A stretch of 64,000 nucleotides of DNA from Thermodesulfovibrio sp. (GCA_025057595.1 JANXBK010000005.1:28849-92848); one strand, 5' to 3'; counted from the stretch's first letter, positions 36,044 to 45,021 are shown. A program made the numbers and translations. The notes: a model not told the origin generated them from the sequence alone.

Positions 36044-37254
36044 ATATATATTGGTATAAGGCTCTAAACCCTGAAGGGAAAATTCTTAAGGGCTTTATCA
36101 AAGCAGAAAACGAAAGCTCAGTTATGACTTCTCTTACGATAAAAAATCTTTATATTATATCAATCTCCAAAATTCCTTCTTTTCTACAACCTATTACTGA
36201 GTTTTTCTCTTTAAAGATTAAAAATACCGATTTAATTGAGTTTTCTAAAAATCTCTCTTTAATGCTTAAGGCGGGAATACCTCTAACAGTAGCACTTTCA
36301 GATATTGGTGAAAATATAAATAAAGAAAAATTTAGGAGAGTGGTTCTTGATATAGGAGATCTTGTTGAAAAGGGAGTCTCTTTTAGTGAAGCTTTATCAA
36401 TGTATCCTCAGATATTTCCACCTATATTTCAGTATCTTATAAAAATTGGCGAAGAAACAGGCCGTCTTGACAAAAGCCTTGATGATTTAGTTGACCACTT
36501 TCAAAGAATTGAAGAATTAAAAACGGCAATAAAAAGAGCTCTTATCTATCCTGTTTTTGCAACTGTTGCCTCGATGGCTGCCATAGGATTTTGGATGGTA
36601 TATGTCTTACCCAAAATTGTTGGAGCAATGAAAGACATGGGAGTTAAAATTCCTCTTATGACAGAGGTATTAGTTCAAATAGGAGTTTTTCTTCAGAAGT
36701 TTTTTTATCTATTTCCTTTAGTAGCAATATTAGTTTTTATAGTATTTCAAATTTTTAAAAGAAATGAAAAATTTAGATGGACAAGAAGCTATCTTGCTTT
36801 TAGTATGCCAATTTTTAAACAGATACTTTATACTCGTTCAGTAGCTCTTTTTTGTGAACAGATGAGAATACTCTTGGCTGCTGGAATTTCAATTGATAGA
36901 GCCTTTGATATGACCAAAGATGTAATAAATAACGAAATAATGAAAAAGGCCATTGGAAAAGCAAAAGACAAAATTTTAGCTGGTGAGAGAATCTCTAAAT
37001 CATTGAAGGAACAAAAAATTTTTCCCTCTTTAGTCATTAGACTTGTAGATGTAGGAGAAGCATCAGGTAGACTTGAAGAACAATTAGGTTTTCTTAATAC
37101 TTATTATACAAATCATCTGCAAGAGTATTCAGCAAGATTAGGTAAAATAATAGAACCTATTATGATAGGCATTATTGGATTGTTCTTTGCTATAGTGATA
37201 GTAAGCCTGTTAAGTCCTCTTTATGATTTAATTACAAAGCTTGGCAGAACATAA
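36040..37254 (+). CDS. MshG/GspF/PilC-like inner-membrane platform protein
   Basis: A 404-aa polytopic platform protein with two T2SSF domains (about 65-190 and 268-390). Each contains the family pattern FSKNLSLMLKAGIPL and FCEQMRILLAAGIS, and the IGEETGRLDKSLDDL and VGEASGRLEEQL helices. Three membrane segments: about 170-192, 218-235 and near 375-395. It couples the extension ATPase to pilin assembly. The stop overlaps the ATG of the AAA gene by one base. Confidence 0.92.
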   Translation: MNIYWYKALNPEGKILKGFIKAENESSVMTSLTIKNLYIISISKIPSFLQPITEFFSLKIKNTDLIEFSKNLSLMLKAGIPLTVALSDIGENINKEKFRRVVLDIGDLVEKGVSFSEALSMYPQIFPPIFQYLIKIGEETGRLDKSLDDLVDHFQRIEELKTAIKRALIYPVFATVASMAAIGFWMVYVLPKIVGAMKDMGVKIPLMTEVLVQIGVFLQKFFYLFPLVAILVFIVFQIFKRNEKFRWTRSYLAFSMPIFKQILYTRSVALFCEQMRILLAAGISIDRAFDMTKDVINNEIMKKAIGKAKDKILAGERISKSLKEQKIFPSLVIRLVDVGEASGRLEEQLGFLNTYYTNHLQEYSARLGKIIEPIMIGIIGLFFAIVIVSLLSPLYDLITKLGRT

Positions 37255-38072
37255 TGGAGTATCTTAACTTTTATAAACTTAAAGAAGACCCATTTGGTAT
37301 AACTCCAGATCCAGATTTTTTTTATCCATCAAAACTACATTCAGAGGCTATTCAGTCAATGGAGTATTTCATAAAAAAAGGTGAAAGTTTTATGCTTCTT
37401 ACTGGTGAACCTGGCACAGGAAAGACAACTTTAATAAAAACATTTCTTAAAAATTTTAACGAAGCCTCACCAGTTGTAATTTATCATTCTACTTTGTCTA
37501 CAAAGGATTTTCTTAAAACTTTAATAAAAAACTTTGCTAAAGAAGAGATGGAAGTATCAGAGAAACTTGAAAAATTTTTAGACAAAATTGATCTATTCAA
37601 TATGCTCACAGAAGTACTGGAGTACAGAAAAATACAAGGCATAAAAAACCTTGTTATAATTGATGAAGCTCAAGATTTACCAGAAGAAACATTAGTGGAG
37701 ATAAAACATATTTCCAACTTAGAAACAGAAAAGGAAAAACTTATCCATTTTATTTTATTAGCTCAACCTTATTTTGAAAATTTACTTAAATCTCATGCTC
37801 AACTTAATCAGAGAATAAGTCTTAGAGTAAGAATTAATCCCCTTAGTAGAGAGGAAACAGAAAGTTACATAAAATTTAGACTTCAGAGAGCAGGGGATCC
37901 TCCTATTGTATTTAAAAATTCAGCGATAAAAGCAATACATAAAAAATCTAAGGGTATTCCAAGACTTATAAATCTTATTTGCTCAAGAGCTTTAATGGTT
38001 GGCTACTTAGAAAGCTCTTACATGATTAAAAAATCTTTTGTAAAAGTAGCAGTAAAGCATCTTAATCTTTAA
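37254..38072 (+). CDS. MshM/ExeA-like AAA ATPase
   Basis: A 272-aa ExeA-type P-loop ATPase beginning with the family's YLNFYKLKEDPFGITPDPDF. Walker A GEPGTGKTTL (about 47-56), Walker B NLVIIDEAQDLP and a sensor-like IHFILLAQPYF. ExeA/MshM members help place secretins at the envelope, often with a peptidoglycan-binding partner; no PG-binding domain is fused here. It is the last gene of the plus-strand pilus operon and faces the TPR gene 17 bp away. Confidence 0.88.
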   Translation: MEYLNFYKLKEDPFGITPDPDFFYPSKLHSEAIQSMEYFIKKGESFMLLTGEPGTGKTTLIKTFLKNFNEASPVVIYHSTLSTKDFLKTLIKNFAKEEMEVSEKLEKFLDKIDLFNMLTEVLEYRKIQGIKNLVIIDEAQDLPEETLVEIKHISNLETEKEKLIHFILLAQPYFENLLKSHAQLNQRISLRVRINPLSREETESYIKFRLQRAGDPPIVFKNSAIKAIHKKSKGIPRLINLICSRALMVGYLESSYMIKKSFVKVAVKHLNL

Positions 38073-38089
38073 AAAATATCCCATCTAAA

Positions 38090-38920
38090 CTAATAAGATT
38101 TTAGCTTCTCTATTAAAGGAGCTACAGAGTAATCTCCAAGTTGATATAGTCTTTCATAAAGGTTTAAAGCTTCTTTATGCTGACCTTTTTTCTCCTTCAG
38201 TAAAGCTAAATTAAAAAGAGCAGTTTTGTTGTCTGGTTCAATACTAAGCACCTTAAGGAAACTTTCTTCTGCTTTGTCAAGCTCTCCCATTTTAGCCTTT
38301 ATAACCCCGTAGTTTATTAAAACTTCTTTGTTAATTTGATTGCTCTTTACTGCTAACTCCGCATAATGGTTTGCCTCTCTTAGATTGCTCATAAGAAGAT
38401 AAAGAGCAGCAATTTTGTTTAAAATCATAGTGTCTGCTTTCCCAGTATAGTTTATGTATTCTTTATACTCATTAATAGCATCCGATAAAAATCCTCTCTG
38501 TTCAAAATCCTGTGCTCTATAAAGATAATCTACACCCTTAAAAGCATCCACAGAAGTAAAAGGAAGTTCCTTAGGTACAAATCTATAGTTTATGTCTTTA
38601 TATCTCCTTTGAGTATCTTCTATCCTCTCACTCTTAATTCCTTTATTTTGACTCTTTGTCTCTTTCTTCTGAGCTATTTCAGTTTCCTCATTTCTTTTAA
38701 TTTTGACTAATGAGGAATCTTTTTGAGTATTTATTATAGAGGAAGCAGGCTTTGTTATAACTTCAGTAGAAAAGTAATGGCTATATAAATGCACAATCCA
38801 GACTCCTGAAACCAACAGGAAAACAGAAAATCCAATTAGTAGGAAGAATTTTTTTGAAGGTTTGCCCCTCTTAACTATTCTTAATAATCCCGGTGGTATA
38901 TCTTTTTTTTGATTTATCAT
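38090..38920 (-). CDS. MshN-like TPR membrane protein
   Basis: A 276-aa protein: basic cytoplasmic start, one membrane helix (FFLLIGFSVFLLVSGVWIVHL at about 26-46), a Ser/Lys/Glu-rich linker, then tetratricopeptide repeats from about 130 to the end (AINEYKEYINYTGKADTMIL; YGVIKAKMGELDKAEESFLK; LFNLALLKEKKGQHKEALNL). This is the layout of MshN, which lies by mshM in Vibrio. It is encoded on the opposite strand with the prepilin-lectin gene, 3 bp downstream of it. Role as a pilus assembly scaffold is inferred. Confidence 0.72.
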   Translation of the reverse strand: MINQKKDIPPGLLRIVKRGKPSKKFFLLIGFSVFLLVSGVWIVHLYSHYFSTEVITKPASSIINTQKDSSLVKIKRNEETEIAQKKETKSQNKGIKSERIEDTQRRYKDINYRFVPKELPFTSVDAFKGVDYLYRAQDFEQRGFLSDAINEYKEYINYTGKADTMILNKIAALYLLMSNLREANHYAELAVKSNQINKEVLINYGVIKAKMGELDKAEESFLKVLSIEPDNKTALFNLALLKEKKGQHKEALNLYERLYQLGDYSVAPLIEKLKSY

Positions 38921-38923
38921 TTA

Positions 38924-40666
38924 TCAGTAAAATCCTATTCCAAAATCACTTATTTCAACTTGTTGGAATGCTCCACCTGTTCCTCCAGTAAAACCAAATT
39001 TGATTGAATTCATTGAAGTTGGTAACTGGAAACAGTGGGATACATTTGGATTTGCAGTATAGTTTTGGGTCAGATCTCTACAAGTTGTACAATCAATCCA
39101 AGCTTTAAAATAAGCATAATTCTGAGGATTACCATCACAGTTGGTACATTGAGGATTACATCCTGTATGAATTTCTACTCTAACTGCATGCTCAACTCCG
39201 TCTTCAAGCCATGTAGCTGTAGAACCAACTACACAACCTGCTGTGGGACATGTAGGATTACTTCCCATTGTAGTAGATGCGCCATGAGTGTTGTTACCTC
39301 TTTTAACAATAGCAACATGATTATTGTTAGGATCATACCTCCATGTTCCTGTATTTGGATAAGTATCAACTTCTAATGCAATTGAATCATATCCAAGTCC
39401 TCCAAAACCTATATCTACACCCAAATTACCGCAAGCAGTATCAGGCATGCTACTTGTTACTACAGCAAATGTAAATCCATCAGCAAATTGCGTTGAGTTA
39501 GAGGATGTATCTACTGTTAAAAATTTAAATTTAAAATATGCTCTTAATGTTTTTCCACTTAGTAGATATGCTGAGGGAAACCAGAAACAACCGTATGTGT
39601 AATTTGTATATCCTCCAAATACAACAGTATTACCAACAACATTTACAGCATTTGGATTATTCTCTGTTGTTTGAAAGCTCGAAATGTTATTTGCAAAGGA
39701 TACCTGTGAGCCTGGTGGAGCTCCTCCGCCAGTGGATGTTTGAGGATTTATTGTCAAAACAAAAGCTTTTGATGCAATATTACCATCATTGTCTTTTACA
39801 TAAAATTTTAAACTAAATGTTCCTTGAGTAGTTGGTGTTCCTGTAATTGTAAGAGTATCGGCTCCTCCCCAATTTGTCTCATTAAAACAATTAGAGGAAG
39901 CTGTTGAAGGAGCAGCATTCAATCCAGACGGTAAATTCCCTTCACGACACCATTGATATTTGCCACCTGATTGAAAAAAGACTCCTCCTTCAGCATAAAT
40001 TGTTGCATTATAGGAGGAGCCTACATATCCATAAGGTAATTCATTATTTAATATCTTCAATTGAGCACCTTGGCAGCCTATTTTCATTCTTATTTCATCA
40101 AGAGTAATCCATTTAACAAGATCATCATAAGACTCTGGACGATTAATATCAGCAGAGTAGTTATCAATATTAGGAGTATCAGGAGAATAAATATTTATAA
40201 TAGTAACATTATTTATTTGTTGTATTCCTGATGTCTGGTTATTATAATTACCTCCTCCGCTTATCATTAAAAACGCTATATTTTGTATATCTTGATAATT
40301 ACTATTATCCTGATACACTCTTAAGATTATTTTTGTTGTTCTTCTGTCACATATTTTATGCTCTGTTCCAGATGGTTGTTGAACTAAATCATTATCCACA
40401 ATATAATAAAAACTCTTTCCCCAAGCATCATTACGATTGCGAATCACTGATATAAACTCTAAGATACTTGGTAATCTTTTATTCCCTGCAGCCCAACTAA
40501 TTATTGCCTCTACGTTTGCATTAAGAGTCTCCTTAGTTTCCTGTAATTTTGCTCTCTTTGTAAGTGGAGCAATCAAACTTGCACCAAGACCGATTAGTAA
40601 ACCTAAAATTACAAGCACTATAGCTACTTCAATAAATGTAAGTCCTTTGTTCTGGTAATTTTCCAT
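38924..40666 (-). CDS. prepilin-He_PIG-L-type lectin fusion (putative pilus tip adhesin)
   Basis: About 580 aa from ATG 40666. Residues 1-35 are a prepilin leader and helix (KG-LTFIEVAIVLVILGLLIG; Glu at +5). A minor-pilin-like head follows. Around residues 205-310 a putative Ig (He_PIG) domain runs from LPYGYVGSSYNATIYA to GTPTTQGTFSLKFYVKD. After a GGG linker, the last 240 residues resemble a legume/L-type lectin: FADGFTFAVV, then GYDSIALEVDTYPN and DPNNNHVAIV, the normal carbohydrate and metal-site region. About ten Cys in the lectin part suggest disulfides. The track start (TTG 40702) is actually the -35 box of the promoter. Likely a sugar-binding minor pilin. Confidence 0.8.
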   Translation of the reverse strand: MENYQNKGLTFIEVAIVLVILGLLIGLGASLIAPLTKRAKLQETKETLNANVEAIISWAAGNKRLPSILEFISVIRNRNDAWGKSFYYIVDNDLVQQPSGTEHKICDRRTTKIILRVYQDNSNYQDIQNIAFLMISGGGNYNNQTSGIQQINNVTIINIYSPDTPNIDNYSADINRPESYDDLVKWITLDEIRMKIGCQGAQLKILNNELPYGYVGSSYNATIYAEGGVFFQSGGKYQWCREGNLPSGLNAAPSTASSNCFNETNWGGADTLTITGTPTTQGTFSLKFYVKDNDGNIASKAFVLTINPQTSTGGGAPPGSQVSFANNISSFQTTENNPNAVNVVGNTVVFGGYTNYTYGCFWFPSAYLLSGKTLRAYFKFKFLTVDTSSNSTQFADGFTFAVVTSSMPDTACGNLGVDIGFGGLGYDSIALEVDTYPNTGTWRYDPNNNHVAIVKRGNNTHGASTTMGSNPTCPTAGCVVGSTATWLEDGVEHAVRVEIHTGCNPQCTNCDGNPQNYAYFKAWIDCTTCRDLTQNYTANPNVSHCFQLPTSMNSIKFGFTGGTGGAFQQVEISDFGIGFY

Positions 40667-40673
40667 GTTTTTA

Positions 40674-40702
40674 ATTTTATTAAAAAATACCTTTACTGTC
40701 AA
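40674..40702 (-). promoter_or_regulatory. consensus sigma70-type promoter of the prepilin-lectin gene
   Basis: Minus strand: TTGACA (40702-40697), 17-bp spacer, TAAAAT (40679-40674). The -10 ends 7 nt before ATG 40666, so the message should be leaderless; no ribosome site precedes this ATG. It is the best -35/-10 pair seen in the window. Confidence 0.75.
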
Positions 40703-40722
40703 CTTTAAAAAATTCTGTCAAC
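40696..40722. repeat. direct repeat CTGTCAAC, two copies 19 bp apart
   Basis: Copies at 40696-40703 and 40715-40722 (plus-strand sense). The first contains the -35 box of the prepilin-lectin promoter; the second lies two helical turns upstream of it. The spacing would suit a dimeric regulator binding on one face of the DNA, but it may be chance. Confidence 0.45.
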
Positions 40723-40838
40723 AATTTAACGAAATGTCTTTAATAGTTTAAAATATAAAAACTGGTAGTAAAATCAGGTGAAAGGCTTCATTTTTAATAA
40801 AACAGAAAAATTAACTGAGTTAAAACTAATTTTTTAAT

Positions 40839-41714
40839 ATGAGTTTAGGTTTCTTAAAATTAAATCCCGCATTTCAATTAAACATCATCTTTTTCGTTAC
40901 TTTGAGCTTTATTGTTATTTGGTTTTATGAAAAAATTCCTAAAGCTATAAACTTTTTTGTAATATACATATCTATTGCCTTATTCCAACTCTTTCTTTCT
41001 AAGACATCTGAGAATAAAATAATTTCATTTATAAAAGACTTTGGACTGCCTGTTTTCTCTGTACTTGTAGCTTTTGAAACTGTCTGTGAATTAATACCCT
41101 ATTTAAATCCAAAGGACATTGACGAACTGCTTCTTAAAATTGATTACCTAATATTTGGATTCTATCCTTATGTTTACTTTGAAAACTTTGCCTCAGCAGC
41201 TTTAACTGAATTTATGCAGATTTCTTACTGTTTTTACTACTTTCTTCCCTTTGTTTTAGGCATTTATTTAATTAAAAGAGAAAATAAAGTAGAGTTTTAC
41301 AGAGCTTTATTTTTAATTCTTCTTTGTTACTATCTTTCCTACATTGGTTACATTCTTTTTCCTGCTTTAGGCCCAAGATATAGTATTCCCCATTTTTTCC
41401 AAAGTAATCTTCAAGGTTTATTTTTAGCAGAAAGTATCAATAACTTCTTAAACTCTTTAGAAGGAATCAAAAGAGATGCTTTCCCAAGTGGACATGTTGC
41501 AGTCTCTTTAACAGTGCTACTTCTCATGCTTAAATATAATAAAACTTTATTTTCTATAAGTTTAATCCCTGTTGTTTCACTTACTATATCTACTATTTAC
41601 TGTAGATATCACTACTTTGTTGATGTTGTAGCAGGAGTTTTTTTAACAGTTGTAACTTTGTTTTTTGGTAATCTATACTATAATTTTTGGTTAAAAAAAA
41701 TAAAGGAGAAATGA
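40839..41714 (+). CDS. PAP2 superfamily membrane phosphatase
   Basis: A 291-aa multi-pass protein with six or so hydrophobic segments. The PAP2 active-site motifs are visible: AFPSGHVAVS (SGH motif) and CRYHYFVDVVAG (Arg/His/Asp motif), with an earlier PALGPRY segment. Such enzymes remove phosphate from lipid carriers (undecaprenyl or phosphatidic) or inositol-lipids. The next gene yicC starts 1 bp after its stop. Substrate not known. Confidence 0.85.
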   Translation: MSLGFLKLNPAFQLNIIFFVTLSFIVIWFYEKIPKAINFFVIYISIALFQLFLSKTSENKIISFIKDFGLPVFSVLVAFETVCELIPYLNPKDIDELLLKIDYLIFGFYPYVYFENFASAALTEFMQISYCFYYFLPFVLGIYLIKRENKVEFYRALFLILLCYYLSYIGYILFPALGPRYSIPHFFQSNLQGLFLAESINNFLNSLEGIKRDAFPSGHVAVSLTVLLLMLKYNKTLFSISLIPVVSLTISTIYCRYHYFVDVVAGVFLTVVTLFFGNLYYNFWLKKIKEK

Positions 41715-41715
41715 A

Positions 41716-42564
41716 TTGATACAAAGCCTTACAGGATACGGAATCTCTGAAAAAGGAGCTTTCCGAGTTGAGATAAGATCTCTTAATCATAAGTTTCTTG
41801 AAATAAATATCAAGCTTCCATCACTACTTACAAAGTATGAGATGGAACTAAGAGAACTTGTAAAATCAAAGTTTCAAAGAGGCAAAATAGATATCACTGT
41901 CTCTCTAAATCCCAAGGAAAGAGTCGGAAAGATCTATTTAAATAAGGAACTTGCAAAAAATCTTTATTCAGCCTTTATTGAACTAAAGAAAGAGCTAAGT
42001 ATATTAGGTTCAATAGATATCTCAATGTTTGCAAACTTCAGAGAGCTTTTTATTTATGAGGAAGAAGAGCCAGATATAAATAACTTAAAAGCTGCCTTTA
42101 ATGAGGCACTTGAGGCTGTTGAAAGAATGAGGATAAAAGAAGGAGAAAACTTAAAGGAGAGCTTAACTAATATAATAAAAAATCTTGAGGATAACATTAA
42201 ATTTTTAGATAGCTTAGTTGATATGAGTTATAATAAATATATTGAAACACTCAGAGAAAAGATAAAAGAGCTTTTAGACAACAAATTTGATGAAAATAAA
42301 GTTATTGAGCAAATTGTAGCTTATGCCCAGAAGACAGACATAAAGGAAGAAGTAGACAGACTTAAAAGCCATCTCAGTCAATTTAGAGAGTTGCTAAAAA
42401 AAGGTGGAGTTATTGGTAAACAGCTCGATTTCATTCTTCAGGAGATGCAAAGGGAAAGTAATACTATTTTAGGTAAAAGTGAGGATATTAGTGTGAAAAA
42501 TTTAGCGATTTCTATAAAAACATCAATTGAAAGATTAAAAGAACAAATTCAGAATATTCAATAG
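41716..42564 (+). CDS. YicC family endoribonuclease
   Basis: A 282-aa YicC/YloC protein. The N-terminal half begins [20 protein letters not shown] with the family motif [14 protein letters not shown]; the C-terminal DUF1732 domain includes [19 protein letters not shown] and [19 protein letters not shown]. coli YicC is an endoribonuclease targeting small RNAs. TTG 41716 is the start: AAGGAG lies 7 nt upstream and the nearby ATG would read only two codons. Next to remA, gmk and rpoZ as in many genomes. Confidence 0.93.
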   Translation: MIQSLTGYGISEKGAFRVEIRSLNHKFLEINIKLPSLLTKYEMELRELVKSKFQRGKIDITVSLNPKERVGKIYLNKELAKNLYSAFIELKKELSILGSIDISMFANFRELFIYEEEEPDINNLKAAFNEALEAVERMRIKEGENLKESLTNIIKNLEDNIKFLDSLVDMSYNKYIETLREKIKELLDNKFDENKVIEQIVAYAQKTDIKEEVDRLKSHLSQFRELLKKGGVIGKQLDFILQEMQRESNTILGKSEDISVKNLAISIKTSIERLKEQIQNIQ

Positions 42565-42566
42565 CT

Positions 42567-42818
42567 ATGCTTGTTAATATAGGTTTTGGAAATATTGTTT
42601 CACTAAGTAGAATAATCGCTATAGTGAATCCTGGTTCTTCGCCTATTAAAAGGCTTAAAGAGGAGGCAAAAAAAAGAGGAAAACTTATAGATGCAACTGA
42701 AGGAAGAAAAACTCGCTCAATCATTATTACCGACAGTGATCATATTATACTTAGCGCACTACAAGTAGAAACAATTCTACAAAGAATAAATGAAATTAAT
42801 AAAAAAGACAATGAATAA
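42567..42818 (+). CDS. remA: RemA family (DUF370) regulatory protein
   Basis: An 83-aa RemA/YlzA-like DNA-binding protein, opening [20 protein letters not shown] and containing [22 protein letters not shown], the most conserved part of the family. In Bacillus RemA activates matrix genes; in non-Firmicutes its role is unknown, and its place before gmk is conserved. Follows yicC by 2 bp and overlaps gmk. Confidence 0.92.
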   Translation: MLVNIGFGNIVSLSRIIAIVNPGSSPIKRLKEEAKKRGKLIDATEGRKTRSIIITDSDHIILSALQVETILQRINEINKKDNE

Positions 42819-43416
42819 AGAAATAATATTTATTATATCAGCTCCTTCGGGAACCGGAAAAACAACTATATGTAAAGAATTGGTGAAGTTAGTTTCTAAC
42901 TTAAAGATGAGTATATCTTATACAACAAGACAGCCTCGGCAGGGAGAGAAAAACGGAATTGATTACTACTTTGTTGATAGAGAAACTTTTCAATCTATGC
43001 TTAAAAATAATGAATTTATTGAGTGGGCAGAAGTTTATGGCAATCTCTATGGAACATCAAAAAAAGTAATAGAAGATTTACTGCAAAGCGGAGTTGACAT
43101 TTTAATGGATATAGATACTCAAGGAGCAAAAAACATAAAAGAAAGATTCAATAACTCAGTTCTAATATTTCTTATCCCCCCTTCTTTAAATGAACTTAAA
43201 AGAAGGCTAATTCAAAGAGGAGAACAAGAAGAGACAATTAAATATAGACTTATGAAAGCTTTAGAGGAAATCTCAATGTATGAGATATATGATTACGTTG
43301 TAGAAAATAGAGAGATTGAAGAGACTTTAAGAAAAATAATTTGTATAATAAATGCAGAAAGGCTTAAAATAAGTAGAAACCGAGAAAAAATAGAAAAACT
43401 AAGGAGGGAATACTAA
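42811..43416 (+). CDS. gmk: guanylate kinase
   Basis: Converts GMP to GDP. P-loop [11 protein letters not shown] near the start, then [19 protein letters not shown] with the GMP-binding residues, and [11 protein letters not shown]. About 201 aa from ATG 42811; an in-frame ATG at 42790 is the alternative used by the ORF track and neither has a strong ribosome site. The chosen start overlaps the remA stop. Normal length. Confidence 0.95.
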   Translation: MNKEIIFIISAPSGTGKTTICKELVKLVSNLKMSISYTTRQPRQGEKNGIDYYFVDRETFQSMLKNNEFIEWAEVYGNLYGTSKKVIEDLLQSGVDILMDIDTQGAKNIKERFNNSVLIFLIPPSLNELKRRLIQRGEQEETIKYRLMKALEEISMYEIYDYVVENREIEETLRKIICIINAERLKISRNREKIEKLRREY

Positions 43417-43833
43417 ATGGAGAAAAAATCACAAAACACAGACATTATCTCATTACCTGTAGAAATTGACAGAACAAAAATTGACAGCAGATACCGTCTA
43501 GCTATTATAGCTGCTCAAAGAGCAGCAGAGCTTTCCCTGGGAGCGCTTTCAAAAATAGAAAAAAAGGCAAAAAAAGTTACAACTACAGCATTACTTGAAA
43601 TACTATCTAATAAAATTGATTATATAACTGGAGAAGAAGCAATTAAGGCAAAGGAGAAAATTGACCGTATTGATATGAAAAAACTTCTTGAAGAAAGAAG
43701 AAGAGCAATTCCTGATTTGAGTGAGCTTGAAAAGGATCTTAAAGTTTATTTACATACTAAAGAAACTGCAGAAAAAATGCTTGATGAGCTGTTTGGTGAA
43801 ACTCCAGAGCAGAACCTGGAGGAAGAGGAGTAA
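43417..43833 (+). CDS. rpoZ: RNA polymerase omega subunit
   Basis: Omega assists folding of beta-prime. The core is recognisable: RTKIDSRYRLAIIAAQRA and a later TTTALLEILSNKI (residues about 18-70). At 138 aa it is much longer than the 70-90 aa of most omegas, with an extra C-terminal charged helix and an acidic end (EQNLEEEE). AAGGAGG precedes ATG. It follows gmk and is next to coaBC, the usual gmk-rpoZ-coaBC order. Confidence 0.85.
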   Translation: MEKKSQNTDIISLPVEIDRTKIDSRYRLAIIAAQRAAELSLGALSKIEKKAKKVTTTALLEILSNKIDYITGEEAIKAKEKIDRIDMKKLLEERRRAIPDLSELEKDLKVYLHTKETAEKMLDELFGETPEQNLEEEE

Positions 43834-45021
43834 TTGAGAGAGTTAAAAGATAAAAAAATTATTCTTGGAATTACAGGTAGTATAGCAGCCTATAAAGTTT
43901 TTGAGCTTATAAAACTTCTTAAAAATTCAGAGGCTAAAGTATTTCCTATTTTAACTCAAGCTGCAACCAAATTTATTACTCCTTTAACAGTAGAAGTTAT
44001 AGCTCAAACTAAAGTCTATATCGATATATTTGAAGAACCATTACTACATACTAAACTTACAAAAGAAGCTCATCTATTCCTAGTTGCTCCAGCAACTGCA
44101 AATTTAATTAATAAATATGCTACTGGAATAGCAGACGATCTCTTAACTACATCTCTTTTAACCTTCAGAGGGCCTGTAATAATTGCTCCTGCAATGAACA
44201 GCAGAATGTATGAATCCCAACAAGTTCAAAAAAATATTCAATATCTTAAATCAATAGGAATTAAGTTTATAGAGCCTGAAGTAGGAGCACTTGCCTGTGG
44301 AGAAGAGGGAGTGGGCAGACTCGCCAAAGTGGAAAGAATCTTTGAAGCAGTAGTGTCTGAATTTACAGAAAAAGATCTCAAAAATGAGCATATTGTTGTT
44401 ACAGCTGGACCAACTCGAGAGTATATAGATTCAATCAGATTTATAACTAATAAATCTTCAGGAAAAATGGGATATGCTTTAGCAAAGATTGCTAAAAGAA
44501 GAGGTGCAAAAGTAATTTTAGTAAGCGGACCTTCTTCAATTGAACACCCAGCAGTGGACAGTTTTATAGAGGTTGAAACAACATCTCAGATGCTTGATGC
44601 TGTTATGGGGAATATAGATGAAGCTACAGTGTTGATTATGGCTGCTGCACCATTAGATTTTAAACCGAGAGAGAAATTTGAAAAAAAAATCGATAAATCT
44701 TCAATAAACTCAATTCCAATTAAACTTAATCCAGATATACTAAAAGAAGTTTCAAAACTCAAAAAAAGACCTTTCACTGTCGGATTCGCAGCAGAAGACG
44801 GATTAAATATTGAAAGAGCTAAAAGAAAACTAAATGAAAAAAAACTTGATATGATTGTACTGAATGATATAGCTACAGGATTTAACTCAGATACGAATGA
44901 AGGAGTGATAATATTTAAAAGGAATGATAAATACTTTGAAGAGAAAATCCCTTTAGTATCAAAAGAGGAGTTTTCCTCTTTAATTCTCACGAAAGTATTG
45001 GAGCTAAAAGTTGGATTTTGA
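43834..45021 (+). CDS. coaBC: bifunctional phosphopantothenoylcysteine decarboxylase/synthetase
   Basis: Coenzyme A synthesis: CTP-dependent joining of cysteine to phosphopantothenate (CoaB), then FMN-dependent decarboxylation (CoaC). The CoaC half has GITGSIAAYK and PAMNSRMYES; the CoaB half starts near residue 185 with VTAGPTREYIDSIRFITNKS and ends with the dimer-region LNDI. 395 aa, full length. TTG start 43834 directly follows the rpoZ stop. Overlaps pepP by 11 bp. Confidence 0.94.
   Translation: MRELKDKKIILGITGSIAAYKVFELIKLLKNSEAKVFPILTQAATKFITPLTVEVIAQTKVYIDIFEEPLLHTKLTKEAHLFLVAPATANLINKYATGIADDLLTTSLLTFRGPVIIAPAMNSRMYESQQVQKNIQYLKSIGIKFIEPEVGALACGEEGVGRLAKVERIFEAVVSEFTEKDLKNEHIVVTAGPTREYIDSIRFITNKSSGKMGYALAKIAKRRGAKVILVSGPSSIEHPAVDSFIEVETTSQMLDAVMGNIDEATVLIMAAAPLDFKPREKFEKKIDKSSINSIPIKLNPDILKEVSKLKKRPFTVGFAAEDGLNIERAKRKLNEKKLDMIVLNDIATGFNSDTNEGVIIFKRNDKYFEEKIPLVSKEEFSSLILTKVLELKVGF

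Noticed and set aside
39035-40658. Plus-strand ORFs opposite the prepilin-lectin gene (39035, 39538, 39904, 40231, 40437)
   Set aside because: Cys/Thr/Leu-rich shadow translations of the real minus-strand gene without ribosome sites.
40667-40702. Upstream TTG start of the prepilin-lectin gene (MTVKVFF...)
   Set aside because: The TTG is part of a TTGACA -35 box and would put 12 residues ahead of a normal prepilin leader; ATG 40666 gives the expected short leader.
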